Part shown: piece by piece, positions 42,760 to 51,436 of the stretch
Numbering within the stretch: position 1 is the first letter of the stretch
Layout: the number at the start of each line of letters is the position of its first letter
Assembly: GCA_024743115.1 (NCBI GenBank)
Contig: JANSXC010000005.1
Location: forward strand, 124,001 to 188,000
From: a bacterium
Lineage (GTDB): Bacteria > Planctomycetota > UBA1135 > UBA2386
Length of the DNA: 64,000 nt
Direction of reading: 5' to 3'
The notes under the pieces: generated by a model
What the model was told of the DNA's origin: nothing
Databases searched by the model: none
The model's input: only the letters and a program-made list of their open reading frames with translations
Program-made: the position numbers and the translations under genes

Positions 42760-44403
42760 TCAGGCGTCGCGAAAGCGGTGCGACACGGGCATCCGGCGGC
42801 CGCGCCAGCAGCGCTCACTGAGCCGCAGCGTCGGCGCGTACTGATACCGCTTGAACTCGGAGTTCTGGATCAGCGCATCGAGTCGCGCCACGTCCTCGAC
42901 GGGCATGCCCGTCGCCGCGCTGACATCGGCGACCGTGCGGTGCTCTTCGATCAGCGCGAGCAGCACCGGATCGAGAACGTCGTAGGGCGGCAAGCTGTCC
43001 GTATCGAGCTGATCCGGTCGCAGCTCGGCCGACGGCGGCTTGGTGATCGAGTTCTGCGGGATTCGCACACGATCGCGGTTGAGCCAGCGCGACAGCTCCC
43101 AGACCTCGGTCTTCCACAGGTCGGCGATCGGTGCGAGCGCGCCGTTGGTGTCGCCGTAGAGCGTGCAGTAGCCGATCGCCGTCTCGCTCTTGTTACCCGT
43201 GGTCAGCAGCAGGTGCCCATGCTTGTTGGCGTAGGCCATCAGCAACGTGCCGCGGATCCGCGACTGCAGATTCTCCTCCGCGACGCCGAACTCCGTGTCT
43301 CGGAAGAGCGGCAGAAGCGTCGCATCGAACGCCGACTGCAGCTCGTTGATCGCGAGCACGTGGAACTCGATGCCTAGGTTCTCGGCGAGTTCGCGCGCGT
43401 CGGCAACACTGTGCTCGCTCGAGAACTCCGACGGCATCGCGACGCCCGCCACGCGATCCGCACCGAGCGCATCGACCGCGAGCGTCACTACGAGCGCGGA
43501 GTCGATGCCGCCCGACAGCCCGACGAGCACGCGGTCGAAACCGAACTTCTGCACGTAGGCCGCGATGCCCTGCACGATCGCCCGGTGGTGGGTCTCGACC
43601 CGCGGCAACTCCGCGACCCTCTCGCTCCAGGTCTCCGACGTATCGACGATCTGCATCGTCTCCTCGAAGACCACGGGCTGGAACGCGGCGCCCGTCGGCT
43701 GCACGGCGAGTGAGCCACCGTCGAACTGCAGTTCGACGTCCCCGCCGACCAGGTTGACGTAGATCATCGGGACGCCGTGACGGCGCGACGCCGCCTCGAC
43801 CATGCGACCTCGAAACGCGACCTTGCCCGCGGCCCACGGGCTCGCGCTGAGGTTGACGACGAGCTCGGCACCTGCGGCGACGACACGCTCGACCGGATCG
43901 AGGCCGTAGAGCCGCTGCTCGAAGAACTCCGCGTCGTTCCAGCCGTCCTCACAGATGACGACACCGAACTTCGTGCCGCCGATCTGCACGAGGTTCTGCT
44001 CCGGCGTCGGCCACGGCTCGAAGTAGCGCGACTCGTCGAACACGTCGTAGGTCGGCAGCAGCGACTTGCGCGCCACGATGCGCCACTCACCGCCGTGCAC
44101 GAGCGCGACCGCGTTGTGGAGGGCTCGACCGGCAGGACCTGGCGCGGACTCGAGGCAACCCACGAGCACGGGCAGCTCAGCGGGCAACGCCGCCGCAATC
44201 TCCGCGAGCGCCACATCGTGACGCGCCTTGAACGCCGGCCGCAGCAGCAGGTCTTCGGCCGGGTAGCCGCAGACCGAGAGTTCGGGAAACAGCGCGAGTT
44301 CGGCTCCGGCCGCCAGCGCACGCTGCCCGAACTCGACGATCTTGCGGGCGTTGCCGGCGAAGTCGCCGACGGTCGTGTCGATCTGGCAGAGCGCGATCTT
44401 CAC
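42760..44403 (-). CDS. nadE: Glutamine-dependent NAD+ synthetase
   Basis: A 547-residue two-domain enzyme making NAD from deamido-NAD, ATP and glutamine. The N-terminal nitrilase-type glutaminase domain has Glu in LFPELSVCGYPAED, Lys in ARKSLLPTYD and the nucleophile Cys in VVICEDGWND. The C-terminal synthetase domain has the PP-loop LVGLSGGIDSAL, TGNKSETAIGY and KTEVWELSR. The GTG start at 44403 gives the family N-terminus VKIALCQIDTTVGDF; an overlapping ATG at 44408 is out of frame. It follows ispH by 10 bases. Confidence 0.95.
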   Translation of the reverse strand: MKIALCQIDTTVGDFAGNARKIVEFGQRALAAGAELALFPELSVCGYPAEDLLLRPAFKARHDVALAEIAAALPAELPVLVGCLESAPGPAGRALHNAVALVHGGEWRIVARKSLLPTYDVFDESRYFEPWPTPEQNLVQIGGTKFGVVICEDGWNDAEFFEQRLYGLDPVERVVAAGAELVVNLSASPWAAGKVAFRGRMVEAASRRHGVPMIYVNLVGGDVELQFDGGSLAVQPTGAAFQPVVFEETMQIVDTSETWSERVAELPRVETHHRAIVQGIAAYVQKFGFDRVLVGLSGGIDSALVVTLAVDALGADRVAGVAMPSEFSSEHSVADARELAENLGIEFHVLAINELQSAFDATLLPLFRDTEFGVAEENLQSRIRGTLLMAYANKHGHLLLTTGNKSETAIGYCTLYGDTNGALAPIADLWKTEVWELSRWLNRDRVRIPQNSITKPPSAELRPDQLDTDSLPPYDVLDPVLLALIEEHRTVADVSAATGMPVEDVARLDALIQNSEFKRYQYAPTLRLSERCWRGRRMPVSHRFRDA

Positions 44404-44413
44404 GGCATGACGC

Positions 44414-45334
44414 TCAGCGCACTTCGGCCGGCAGACTGAACTCGACCGTCTCGCGCTTGCCGTCGACCTCCTCGACCTCGGTCGCACCGAGTTCGCGCAG
44501 CCGCGCAACGACCGCGCGGACGCTGCTCTCGGGCGTACTCGCACCGGAGGTGACACCCACGCTCTGTTTGCCCGCGAACCACTGGGGCTCGATCTCGTCG
44601 GGTCCGAGAACCATGAACGCGGGCACTCCGGAGCTCGCAGCGATCTCGCGCAGACGATTGCTGTTGCTGCTCATTCGATCGCCGATCACGAGCCAGGCGT
44701 CGACCTGACCCTGCAGCTCCTTCACTGCCATCTGACGATTGGTCGTCGCATAGCAGATGTCCTCTTTGCGCGGAGTCGTGAGTTCGGGAAAGCGCCGTCG
44801 CAACACGACCATCACACGCTCGGCCTCGTCGACACTCAGGGTCGTCTGGGTCAGCACGGCAACGCGGGTCGGATCTTCGACCTGCACCCGCTCGGCCTCG
44901 TCCGGACTGGCCACGACCTGGATGCGATCGGGCGCCTCCCCGACGACACCCTCGACCTCGACGTGATCCGCATGACCGATCAGGAGGATCGAGAAGTCAC
45001 GTTGTGCGAACTGCCGCGCCTCGACGTGCACCTTGGTCACGAGTGGGCACGTGGCGTCGATCGCGTGGAGGTTGAGACTCTCGGCCTGCGAGAACACCAT
45101 CGGGGCCACGCCGTGCGCGCTGAAGATCACGTGACCGTCCTGCGGCACATCCGCGAGATCGTCGACGAAGATCGCGCCCTTCTGCTCGAGGTCCTCGACG
45201 ACGACCTTGTTGTGGACGATCTCGTGACGCACGTAGACGGGGCGACCGAATTTCTCGAGCGCCCGCTCGACGGTCTCGATCGCGCGTTCGACTCCGGCAC
45301 AGAATCCGCGGGGACGGGACAGGAAGATCTTCAT
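44414..45334 (-). CDS. ispH: 4-hydroxy-3-methylbut-2-enyl diphosphate reductase
   Basis: A 306-residue iron-sulfur enzyme carrying out the last step of the methylerythritol phosphate route to IPP and DMAPP. Cluster Cys residues appear in RGFCAGVERAIE, DATCPLVTKVH and EDICYATTNRQ. The active-site segments SAHGVAP, TQTTLS and TSGASTPE are in place. The ATG at 45334 gives the typical start MKIFLSRPRGFCAG. It heads the run ispH, nadE, DAAO, Fic-like on the minus strand. Confidence 0.97.
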   Translation of the reverse strand: MKIFLSRPRGFCAGVERAIETVERALEKFGRPVYVRHEIVHNKVVVEDLEQKGAIFVDDLADVPQDGHVIFSAHGVAPMVFSQAESLNLHAIDATCPLVTKVHVEARQFAQRDFSILLIGHADHVEVEGVVGEAPDRIQVVASPDEAERVQVEDPTRVAVLTQTTLSVDEAERVMVVLRRRFPELTTPRKEDICYATTNRQMAVKELQGQVDAWLVIGDRMSSNSNRLREIAASSGVPAFMVLGPDEIEPQWFAGKQSVGVTSGASTPESSVRAVVARLRELGATEVEEVDGKRETVEFSLPAEVR

Positions 45335-45432
45335 TTCAGGGCAAGCAGCATCGGCCGCCGCCCCGCCCGGCACAAGAGCCAGGGAACGACTCTCGCAGCA
45401 ACCGCGCGAATACGCCGTTCAGGATCGCCCGA

Positions 45433-46611
45433 TCAGAACACTTCGATCACGGGACCGAGCCCGTACTGCACGGCCCCGGCCGTCGGAGGGGGCGGCGCCG
45501 GAGTGCCTGAGCCGTCGTAGAACGCGAAGATGCGCGTCACCCCGAGCGGCCCGCAGACCGTCGAGCTGCGACCGCGCGTCGTGATCACCTGGAGCGGATT
45601 CGAGGTCTGCGAGAGGATCAGCGCCTGCGCGAACAGTTCGAAACCGACGTTGCCGCGCCCCGGCGGGATCTGGGTCGGCACGACGCCATTGCCACTCGCG
45701 TCACAGAGTCCGAACAGCGTCACCGCGGGATCGATGTTGAGCCAGCAGTCGGGGGCCGGCCACTGCAGCGTCGCGAGCGCCGCCGACGGCTGGCTCGGAT
45801 TCTGCGGGTCGAACATCGGATACGGCAACGGATACAGCGGATTGCCGAAGAGCCCTCCCTGCGCCGTAACGTTGAACGCGAGAACGAACGGCGCATTCGC
45901 GGGCGCGTCCATCAGCCGCCACGAGAAACTCTGCCCGGCCGTCATCGAGCGATCCGAATCGAGCGCAGGCGGCGCCGACAGCGCCGGCACGGTGCAGGCC
46001 GGACCCTGGTTGCCGAACGTGGTCGTAGCGGCAACACAACCACCGAGGTTGTCGAGCGGGTACGAACCGGACGGCTGCGAGAGGATCTGGATCTCGATCA
46101 GCAGATTGTCGGGCGGCGGTTGATTGGGTCGCGCGGGCGTGAGCCCGAACCACCACGGGTTCGCGAAGGTGAACAACACGTTTGCAGGCCGCGGACCAGC
46201 ACCACTCGCGGGCTGCATGGGCAACTGCACGGGCAACGCCGTCAGCACCGTCAACACGTCCTCGCCATAGTTGTCATCGAAGATCGAACTCGCGGATGCC
46301 GAACTCACGGCGGTCGTCGACATACGGATCGTGACGACGAGGAAACCCTTCGCAGGGATCATCGGTGAGGTAGCGCCCGGGCTGTCCGCGCGAAAGCGGA
46401 GGCCCTGGATCAGCCGCGGACCCGTCCACGACAGCTCTTCCGCGTCGTAGATCACCTGGTAGCGGCACGCGAGACTGCTGCCGAACGGGACGTTCGAAGC
46501 GCTGCCGCCCTCGACACCGGCCATCGCAGCGGGCACGAGCGCTGTCTGGGCGGTGAGCGGGAACAGAGTGGCCAGAAGGCCGACGGTCCGAAGAGCAACC
46601 TGCGATGTCAT
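45433..46611 (-). CDS. Secreted protein of unknown function
   Basis: A 392-residue exported protein with a signal peptide (ALRTVGLLATLFPLTAQTAL). The body is Pro/Ser/Ala/Gly-rich and predicted beta-structured, with few charged residues and paired Cys (GGCVAATTTFGNQGPAC, FGLCDASG). No enzymatic motif was found. The gene starts at 46611 behind GGAGGA, in a leader (GGAACGCCCATGA) much like that of the gene at 1-1015, suggesting related regulation or ancestry. It is divergent from the 527-residue membrane protein gene. Confidence 0.8.
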   Translation of the reverse strand: MTSQVALRTVGLLATLFPLTAQTALVPAAMAGVEGGSASNVPFGSSLACRYQVIYDAEELSWTGPRLIQGLRFRADSPGATSPMIPAKGFLVVTIRMSTTAVSSASASSIFDDNYGEDVLTVLTALPVQLPMQPASGAGPRPANVLFTFANPWWFGLTPARPNQPPPDNLLIEIQILSQPSGSYPLDNLGGCVAATTTFGNQGPACTVPALSAPPALDSDRSMTAGQSFSWRLMDAPANAPFVLAFNVTAQGGLFGNPLYPLPYPMFDPQNPSQPSAALATLQWPAPDCWLNIDPAVTLFGLCDASGNGVVPTQIPPGRGNVGFELFAQALILSQTSNPLQVITTRGRSSTVCGPLGVTRIFAFYDGSGTPAPPPPTAGAVQYGLGPVIEVF

Positions 46612-46700
46612 GGGCGTTCCTCCGTCGCTTGGATCGACCGCCGCACGGTTCCGACTTGATGCCTTCCGGTGCGCTCCGGTCTCGAACCGGGACCGGCCGG

Positions 46701-46728
46701 TCAAGCGGGGGCTGATCCACGCCGATCC
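46701..46728 (+). promoter_or_regulatory. Sigma-28-like promoter before the 527-residue membrane protein gene
   Basis: TCAAGCGG (46701-46708), 12 bases, then GCCGATCC (46721-46728). The -35 half is identical to that of motA and the -10 half identical to that before flagellin 3; spacing equals that of fliD. It lies in the 181-base divergent gap, about 65 bases before the ATG. Confidence 0.5.
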
Positions 46729-46792
46729 AGGCTCTGCCGGGCGATCCCGGCACTGCCAGCCAGGTGTCCAATACCTGAACAAGGAGAATCGC

Positions 46793-48376
46793 ATGCGCCT
46801 CGAGAGTCATGCCACGCCGACTGCGGCCACACCACAGCAACGCTATGCCGCACTGCACCGCGCCCTCGAACGGGGGATCGTGTCCGACGCGGTCTGGAAG
46901 GAGCTCGGCGACGTCAGCCTAACGCTCGGTCATGCCGACGAAGCGGTGCGTTGTGCCGCCCAGATCCGCAATGACGCCCTGCGAATGATGCTCGAATCAA
47001 GGCTCGCGCGTCATGCGCAGCAGCAGGACGAAGCAGCCATCAGGCAACAACGCCCGGCCCGGCCTGCATCGACGGCTCATTCTCATCCAACGAGCAAACG
47101 CGAACCGGCGACCGTGACGGCGCCCGGTTCTGCCGCGGCGCCGGCAGCCAGCCATGCCGGAACCAACAGCGCGCCGCATGCGCGATCGAACCAGATCCTC
47201 GACGCCGCCGAGGAAGAGGCCGGACTCCGCGGCCACCTCGTCGACGCGGCCCAGTTCCTGTTCTTCCAGCACATGCCGTGGCTGTGCCTCGTGACGATGC
47301 TCGCGTTCCCGATCGTGATCGGCCTCGGTGGCTTCCTCACGTCGGGCACTTCGGCGATCGCGCTCGCCGCGATCTCCGCACTGCCAGGGCTCTGCGTCTG
47401 TGCGGTCATCTTCGCGATGGGCCGCCGCATCCTGCTCGAAAGCAGCCGCGGCACTGTCGACGTGCCGAGCATTCCTGACATCCGCAACCTCGCGCTCGAG
47501 GCCGTGCGATTCGCGCGTGACCTGCTCGTCGTCGGACTCGGGATCGCACTGCCAACGGCGATCGCGGTCGTGCTCGGCCTGTCGTGGGTCGGTATCGCAC
47601 CGATGCTGTTCTGCTGCCTCATGGCGGCACCGATGGGCTTCTGTCTGAGGCAATTGCGCGGCGACTCGGCGTCCTTTTCGCCGCTGCTCCTCGGCCATGC
47701 GCTCATGCGCGCCGGTCCGAGCTACTTCTTCGTCGCTCTCACCTGCTGGGCCATGCTCCTGCCGCTGGTCGGCGTCGTGTCCTACGTGATCGGGCAACCG
47801 ATCTGGCTGCAGATCGCGGCGGTGGGACCAACTGCGGTGCTGCCGTGCTTCCTCGCAATGCGCCTGCTAGGCACCTGGATCGACGCCAACCACGATCAGC
47901 TCGCGGACGTGTTCGGTCAGCAACGCCGCGAGTCACCGGCGCACACCAGCACGACCGTTCGTGTCGGTCGCCAGTTCTCGCGCCCGAAGACCGCACCGAC
48001 GGCGACGGCAACGACCGCCAAGCCTGCAACCGCCAAGCCGAAAGCAACGGCTCACGCCCGCCAGCGCCCGGCGCCTGAGCAACCGCCAACCGCGAACCGC
48101 CCGGCCGTTCGCAAGGTGGCCGGCCGCAAGCCGGCCCGAACCCAACGCCCGCAAGGGACGACCCCGCGCCCGCAGGGAGCGGCCCCGCGCCCGCAGCCGG
48201 CAGCTCAACGGCCCGCCGAACCGCACCCGGTCGCAGCGAGCCGCCCGGCAGCGAACGCCAACCGGGCCCCGAATCGCCAGCCGCCGCAGGATGGCCCGGA
48301 CCTGAGCTGCCTGCCCGGCGCAGTGACCGTCTCCGGCGCCGAACGCGTGCGTTCTGGTGCCGCCGCCCGCCGCTGA
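46793..48376 (+). CDS. Polytopic membrane protein with basic Pro/Ala-rich tail, unknown function
   Basis: A 527-residue protein. The N-terminal 130 residues are soluble and helical (RYAALHRALERGIVSDAVWK, LGHADEAVRCAAQIR) with a low-complexity linker. About six membrane segments follow between residues 160 and 355 (e.g. WLCLVTMLAFPIVIGLGGFL, LLVVGLGIALPTAIAVVLGL, SYFFVALTCWAMLLPLVGVV). The last 150 residues are a Lys/Arg/Pro/Ala/Thr-rich disordered tail with PRPQG-type repeats. AAGGAG precedes the ATG by 6 bases. No family was recognised. The sigma-28-like promoter upstream suggests co-expression with flagellar genes, so a motility-linked role is proposed. Confidence 0.8.
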   Translation: MRLESHATPTAATPQQRYAALHRALERGIVSDAVWKELGDVSLTLGHADEAVRCAAQIRNDALRMMLESRLARHAQQQDEAAIRQQRPARPASTAHSHPTSKREPATVTAPGSAAAPAASHAGTNSAPHARSNQILDAAEEEAGLRGHLVDAAQFLFFQHMPWLCLVTMLAFPIVIGLGGFLTSGTSAIALAAISALPGLCVCAVIFAMGRRILLESSRGTVDVPSIPDIRNLALEAVRFARDLLVVGLGIALPTAIAVVLGLSWVGIAPMLFCCLMAAPMGFCLRQLRGDSASFSPLLLGHALMRAGPSYFFVALTCWAMLLPLVGVVSYVIGQPIWLQIAAVGPTAVLPCFLAMRLLGTWIDANHDQLADVFGQQRRESPAHTSTTVRVGRQFSRPKTAPTATATTAKPATAKPKATAHARQRPAPEQPPTANRPAVRKVAGRKPARTQRPQGTTPRPQGAAPRPQPAAQRPAEPHPVAASRPAANANRAPNRQPPQDGPDLSCLPGAVTVSGAERVRSGAAARR

Positions 48377-48446
48377 GTTCGCGACCCGGGCCATTCCCGC
48401 AACCTCGCGCTTTCGCGCGGCGTCGCGGTTGGGCACGATCGCGGGC

Positions 48447-48959
48447 ATGAACCTCGGCCAGTTCCTGCGCGACGTGCCCGACTACCCCAAGCCGGGCATC
48501 CTCTTCAAGGACATCACCCCGCTGCTCGCCTCGCCCGAGGCGCTCGCCGCGGCCGTCGACCAGATGGCGGCGCTCGACTTCGGGGAGATCGACGTGGTCG
48601 CGGGCATCGAATCCCGGGGGTTCCTCTTTGGAGCGCCGCTGGCGATCAAGATGGATCGAGGGTTCGTTCCGATTCGCAAACCTGGCAAGCTGCCGTGGAA
48701 GACCAACCGGATCGAGTACGTGCTCGAGTACGGGACGGACGCGGTCGAGATCCATCAGGATGCCGTGAAGCCCGGCCAGCGGGTGTTGCTCGTGGACGAC
48801 CTGCTCGCGACCGGCGGCACGATGGACGCCGCCTGCCAGCTCGTGGAGAGCTGCGGCGCGATCGTGGCCGGCTGTGCGTTCGTGATCTCGCTCGACTTCC
48901 TCGACGGGCGCAAGAAGCTCGAGAAGCACCCGATCGAGGCGCTCATCCGCATCGCCTAG
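48447..48959 (+). CDS. apt: Adenine phosphoribosyltransferase
   Basis: A 170-residue purine-salvage enzyme converting adenine and PRPP to AMP. Motifs are the N-terminal DVPDYPKPGILFKDITPLL, VAGIESRGFLFG, RKPGKLPW and the PRPP-binding loop VLLVDDLLATGGTM. Length matches the family exactly. The ATG at 48447 is used; an in-frame extension to 48357 lacks homology. It is the last gene before the long leader of the sigma-28 gene. Confidence 0.97.
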   Translation: MNLGQFLRDVPDYPKPGILFKDITPLLASPEALAAAVDQMAALDFGEIDVVAGIESRGFLFGAPLAIKMDRGFVPIRKPGKLPWKTNRIEYVLEYGTDAVEIHQDAVKPGQRVLLVDDLLATGGTMDAACQLVESCGAIVAGCAFVISLDFLDGRKKLEKHPIEALIRIA

Positions 48960-49035
48960 TCACTACGACCAGGACGGATCCGGCTCCATTACAGGCGGAA
49001 CTGAAGGGAAATCGGAGGGGTTCCGGCAACCCGCC

Positions 49036-49098
49036 AATGTCCGCAAGCTAGCTTGCGAAGGTGACTTCGCCCGATGTCCCATTGAGGGACCGGACATT
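49036..49098. other. Nested inverted repeats upstream of the riboswitch
   Basis: AATGTCCG (49036-49043) pairs with CGGACATT (49091-49098). Inside lie a perfect 16-base palindrome (49042-49057, CGCAAGCTAGCTTGCG) and another ATGTCCC (49074-49080) facing GGGAC. The block sits 78 bases after the apt stop and about 90 bases before the riboswitch. It could be an operator cluster or a folded apt 3' end; there is no T-run. No gene is seen anywhere in 48960-49623; apart from this block, the riboswitch and the 49346-49361 hairpin, that gap appears empty. Confidence 0.45.
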
Positions 49099-49184
49099 TC
49101 GCTGAATTCGACAGCACAGCTGGTCGATTACTCCCCGCTGGCCTCGTTCGAGACCGGCACCGGTGTCTCGGCTACCACCAAGAC

Positions 49185-49260
49185 GCTTCACGAAACGGCA
49201 AACCCGGCGAAAGTCGGGGACGCAAAGCCAAGGGCCTACGGTTGGCCATCGCCTGCAGCA
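49185..49260 (+). promoter_or_regulatory. Cyclic-di-GMP class I (GEMM) riboswitch
   Basis: The conserved core is present in order: GGCAAACC (49197-49204), a 5-base-pair stem capped by a GAAA tetraloop (49209-49212), GGGACGCAAAGCC ending at 49229, and GGGCCTA (49232-49238) as the receptor side of the second hairpin. GGC 49197-49199 pairs with GCC 49227-49229. The second hairpin is unusually short. The element reads toward the sigma-28 gene, 364 bases before its ATG, with no convincing gene between. A perfect stem GGCCAC-GAGA-GTGGCC (49346-49361) lies further along the leader and may be part of the switch. Known class members bind c-di-GMP (some variants cGAMP). Confidence 0.82.
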
Positions 49261-49623
49261 GATGCTGCGCACGCGATTGCAAACCACGGCAGCCTGGTTC
49301 CCGAACGAAGTGAAGACACAATCCGCAACTCCGACTCCTGCGCGCGGCCACGAGAGTGGCCCTGCTCGTCGCAAGGTCCGGGAGTTCCTGACCGCAGGTC
49401 GCTGTGTCGCACAAGACCGTGTCGCTCACGACACGTCTCACTCGCACGCCCGAGCCGTCGCCCATGCCGCGACCTCAGCCACACGAGTCGAGATCGGGGA
49501 TTCGGACCGCCTCCGCCCAGCCGCTTCGGAAGCCATCCTTCGGGACCACAGCCGAGCCCTGGTCATCGCCCCTGATGACGCCCCGTTCCTCACACTCTGC
49601 TGATACTCGCTCTGGAGTCCGTC

Positions 49624-50475
49624 ATGGCCAAGTCCACTGTTGCCGCCGTCCGCTCGAACCGTCGCTCTACTGCCGCGACCAGCACGACCCTGAGGGCCAA
49701 CGGTGCACCGGGTCTCACGGACAAGGATCTGGAGACGATCTGGAAGACCTACAAGAAGACGCGCGATGAGAACCTGCGCAACACGCTCATCGAGCACCAC
49801 ATGCCGCTGGTCCGCGCGATCGCGGAGCGCGTGCTGCAGACCCTGCCGAAGTCGATCGACGTCGACGACCTGAGTTCGGCGGGAACGTTCGGACTCATGG
49901 ACGCGATCAACGGCTTCGATCTGTCACGCGGCATCAAGTTCAAGACCTACTGCACGACTCGTATTCGCGGCTCGATCCTCGATGAACTGCGCTCGCAGGA
50001 CTGGGTCCCGCGGCTCGTCCGCCTGAAGGCGCACCGGCTCGAACGCGCCATTCGCCAGCTCGAAGGCGAACTCGGCCGCACGCCGAACCAGGCCGAAGTT
50101 GCCGAAGAGCTCGGCATCTCGCTCGAGGAGATGCAGGCGCACGAAGCCGAGGCCAACGCCAAGACGATCTTCTCCCTGTCGGAGAAGTGGGACGACGGCG
50201 ACGAGGACAAGGAGATGGAGAAGGTCGAGATCCTCGCGGACCGCCGGTCCGTGGATCCGGTCGACACCATCCAACAGCGCGACGCCCTCGAGATGATCAC
50301 CAACAGCCTCACGAAGAAGGAGCGGCTGATCATCCTGATGTACTACTACGAAGGACTCACGATGCGCGAGATCGGTGAGATCATGGAGCTCACCGAGTCG
50401 CGCGTGTGCCAGATCCACAGCAACGTCATGGCACGACTGAAGGCGCAGCTGGATCGGACGCCGGCGCCGGCCTGA
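49624..50475 (+). CDS. fliA: Sigma-28 family RNA polymerase sigma factor (FliA/WhiG)
   Basis: A 283-residue sigma factor for late flagellar genes. A Ser/Ala/Arg-rich N-terminal 30 residues is followed by region 2 (HHMPLVRAIAERVLQTLPKS, VDDLSSAGTFGLMDAINGFD, FKTYCTTRIRGSILDELRSQ, the FliA hallmark DWVPR). Region 3 has LGRTPNQAEVAEELGIS; region 4 has LTKKERLIILMYYYEGLTMR and TESRVCQIHSNVMARL. GGAG lies 7 bases before the ATG. The 664-base upstream gap with a GEMM riboswitch suggests c-di-GMP control of its expression. It probably recognises the TCAAG/CCGA sites annotated in this window. No flgM-like anti-sigma gene was recognised nearby. Confidence 0.96.
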   Translation: MAKSTVAAVRSNRRSTAATSTTLRANGAPGLTDKDLETIWKTYKKTRDENLRNTLIEHHMPLVRAIAERVLQTLPKSIDVDDLSSAGTFGLMDAINGFDLSRGIKFKTYCTTRIRGSILDELRSQDWVPRLVRLKAHRLERAIRQLEGELGRTPNQAEVAEELGISLEEMQAHEAEANAKTIFSLSEKWDDGDEDKEMEKVEILADRRSVDPVDTIQQRDALEMITNSLTKKERLIILMYYYEGLTMREIGEIMELTESRVCQIHSNVMARLKAQLDRTPAPA

Positions 50476-50557
50476 GTCGCGCAGCCCGAGTCGCATCGCC
50501 CAGCAACTCGCGCAGCCAACCCACCCGCCCATCACAGGGAGCGGTTGCCGCCCAACA

Positions 50558-51403
50558 ATGACGCCTGTCCTGGATCTCATCCGCGCGCTGCGGACGACGC
50601 CACCACTGCCGATGGTGTCGTTCCGGATTCTCGAGACCGTGCGGGATCCGGACTACTCGATCGACACCCTCGTCGAGTTGATCAGGACCGACCCATCGCT
50701 GACGGCTCGCGTGCTGCGACTCACGAACTCGGCGCTGTTCGGCGTCCCGAACGAGATCACTTCCGTCGGCGACGCCGTGAGCTACGTCGGCACCCGCAAC
50801 CTCGTCAAGCTGGTCCTCGTCTGCTGCGCAGCGAACCACTTCAAGCAGGCCACGAACTCGATCTACGGGGACGCGAACAGCCTGTGGCGACACTCCTTCG
50901 CGGTCGCGACGGCGAGTCAGTGGCTCGCCGAGCGCTGCGGCTACGAAGAGACCGACACCGCGTTCACCGCCGGCGTGCTCCACAACGTCGGCAAGGTCGC
51001 CCTGAGCCAGGCGATCGACCTGACTGACGACCTCGAGCTCAGCGGCGAGGACCAGTGCGACATCGAGCGCCGGCTGTTCGGCATCGACCACGCTGCGGCG
51101 GCAGGCGTCGTGGCGAGCACATGGGGCCTGCCGGTCGAACTCTCGAACGCGATCCGGAGCCACCACGACGAACGCGAGGTCAGCAAGCACGCGCTGGCGG
51201 CGATCCTCGCGCTCGCGGACGATCTCGTTCTGAGTCGCGGCATTGGCCGAATTCTCGACACCCTCGTGGTCGAACCATCCGCCGCCGCGATGGACCGCCT
51301 GCAGCTCACTGCCGACGACCTCGACAACGCCGCAACCCACGTCGAGACGGAACTGGCGCAGAACACAGAACTCCTGAACCTCCAAGGCGTGTCGGACCGA
51401 TAG
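50558..51403 (+). CDS. HDOD domain protein
   Basis: A 281-residue single-domain HDOD protein (MTPVLDLIRALRTTPPLPMV, LIRTDPSLTARVLRLTNSAL, TAGVLHNVGKVALSQ). The HD-type dyad appears altered (HNVGK in place of HDIGK), so hydrolytic activity is doubtful, as is usual for HDOD proteins. They act as signalling scaffolds, often with c-di-GMP, chemotaxis or motility systems. The gene follows fliA by 82 bases on the same strand and is followed by a perfect 9-base-pair hairpin before the next ORF. Confidence 0.93.
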   Translation: MTPVLDLIRALRTTPPLPMVSFRILETVRDPDYSIDTLVELIRTDPSLTARVLRLTNSALFGVPNEITSVGDAVSYVGTRNLVKLVLVCCAANHFKQATNSIYGDANSLWRHSFAVATASQWLAERCGYEETDTAFTAGVLHNVGKVALSQAIDLTDDLELSGEDQCDIERRLFGIDHAAAAGVVASTWGLPVELSNAIRSHHDEREVSKHALAAILALADDLVLSRGIGRILDTLVVEPSAAAMDRLQLTADDLDNAATHVETELAQNTELLNLQGVSDR

Positions 51404-51404
51404 A

Positions 51405-51428
51405 TCCTGAGTCTGCAAGGACTCAGGA
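51405..51428 (+). other. Perfect hairpin after the HDOD gene
   Basis: TCCTGAGTC (51405-51413) and GACTCAGGA (51420-51428) form a perfect 9-base-pair stem with a 6-base loop, one base after the HDOD stop codon. No T-run follows. It may be a rho-type or attenuating terminator, or an mRNA processing or stability element within the operon. Confidence 0.5.
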
Positions 51429-51436
51429 CCGACCGA

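Noticed and set aside
49163-49603. 146-codon ORF in the fliA leader
   Set aside because: It overlaps the riboswitch, its composition is atypical and no ribosome binding site is seen; the conserved RNA core explains the sequence better.
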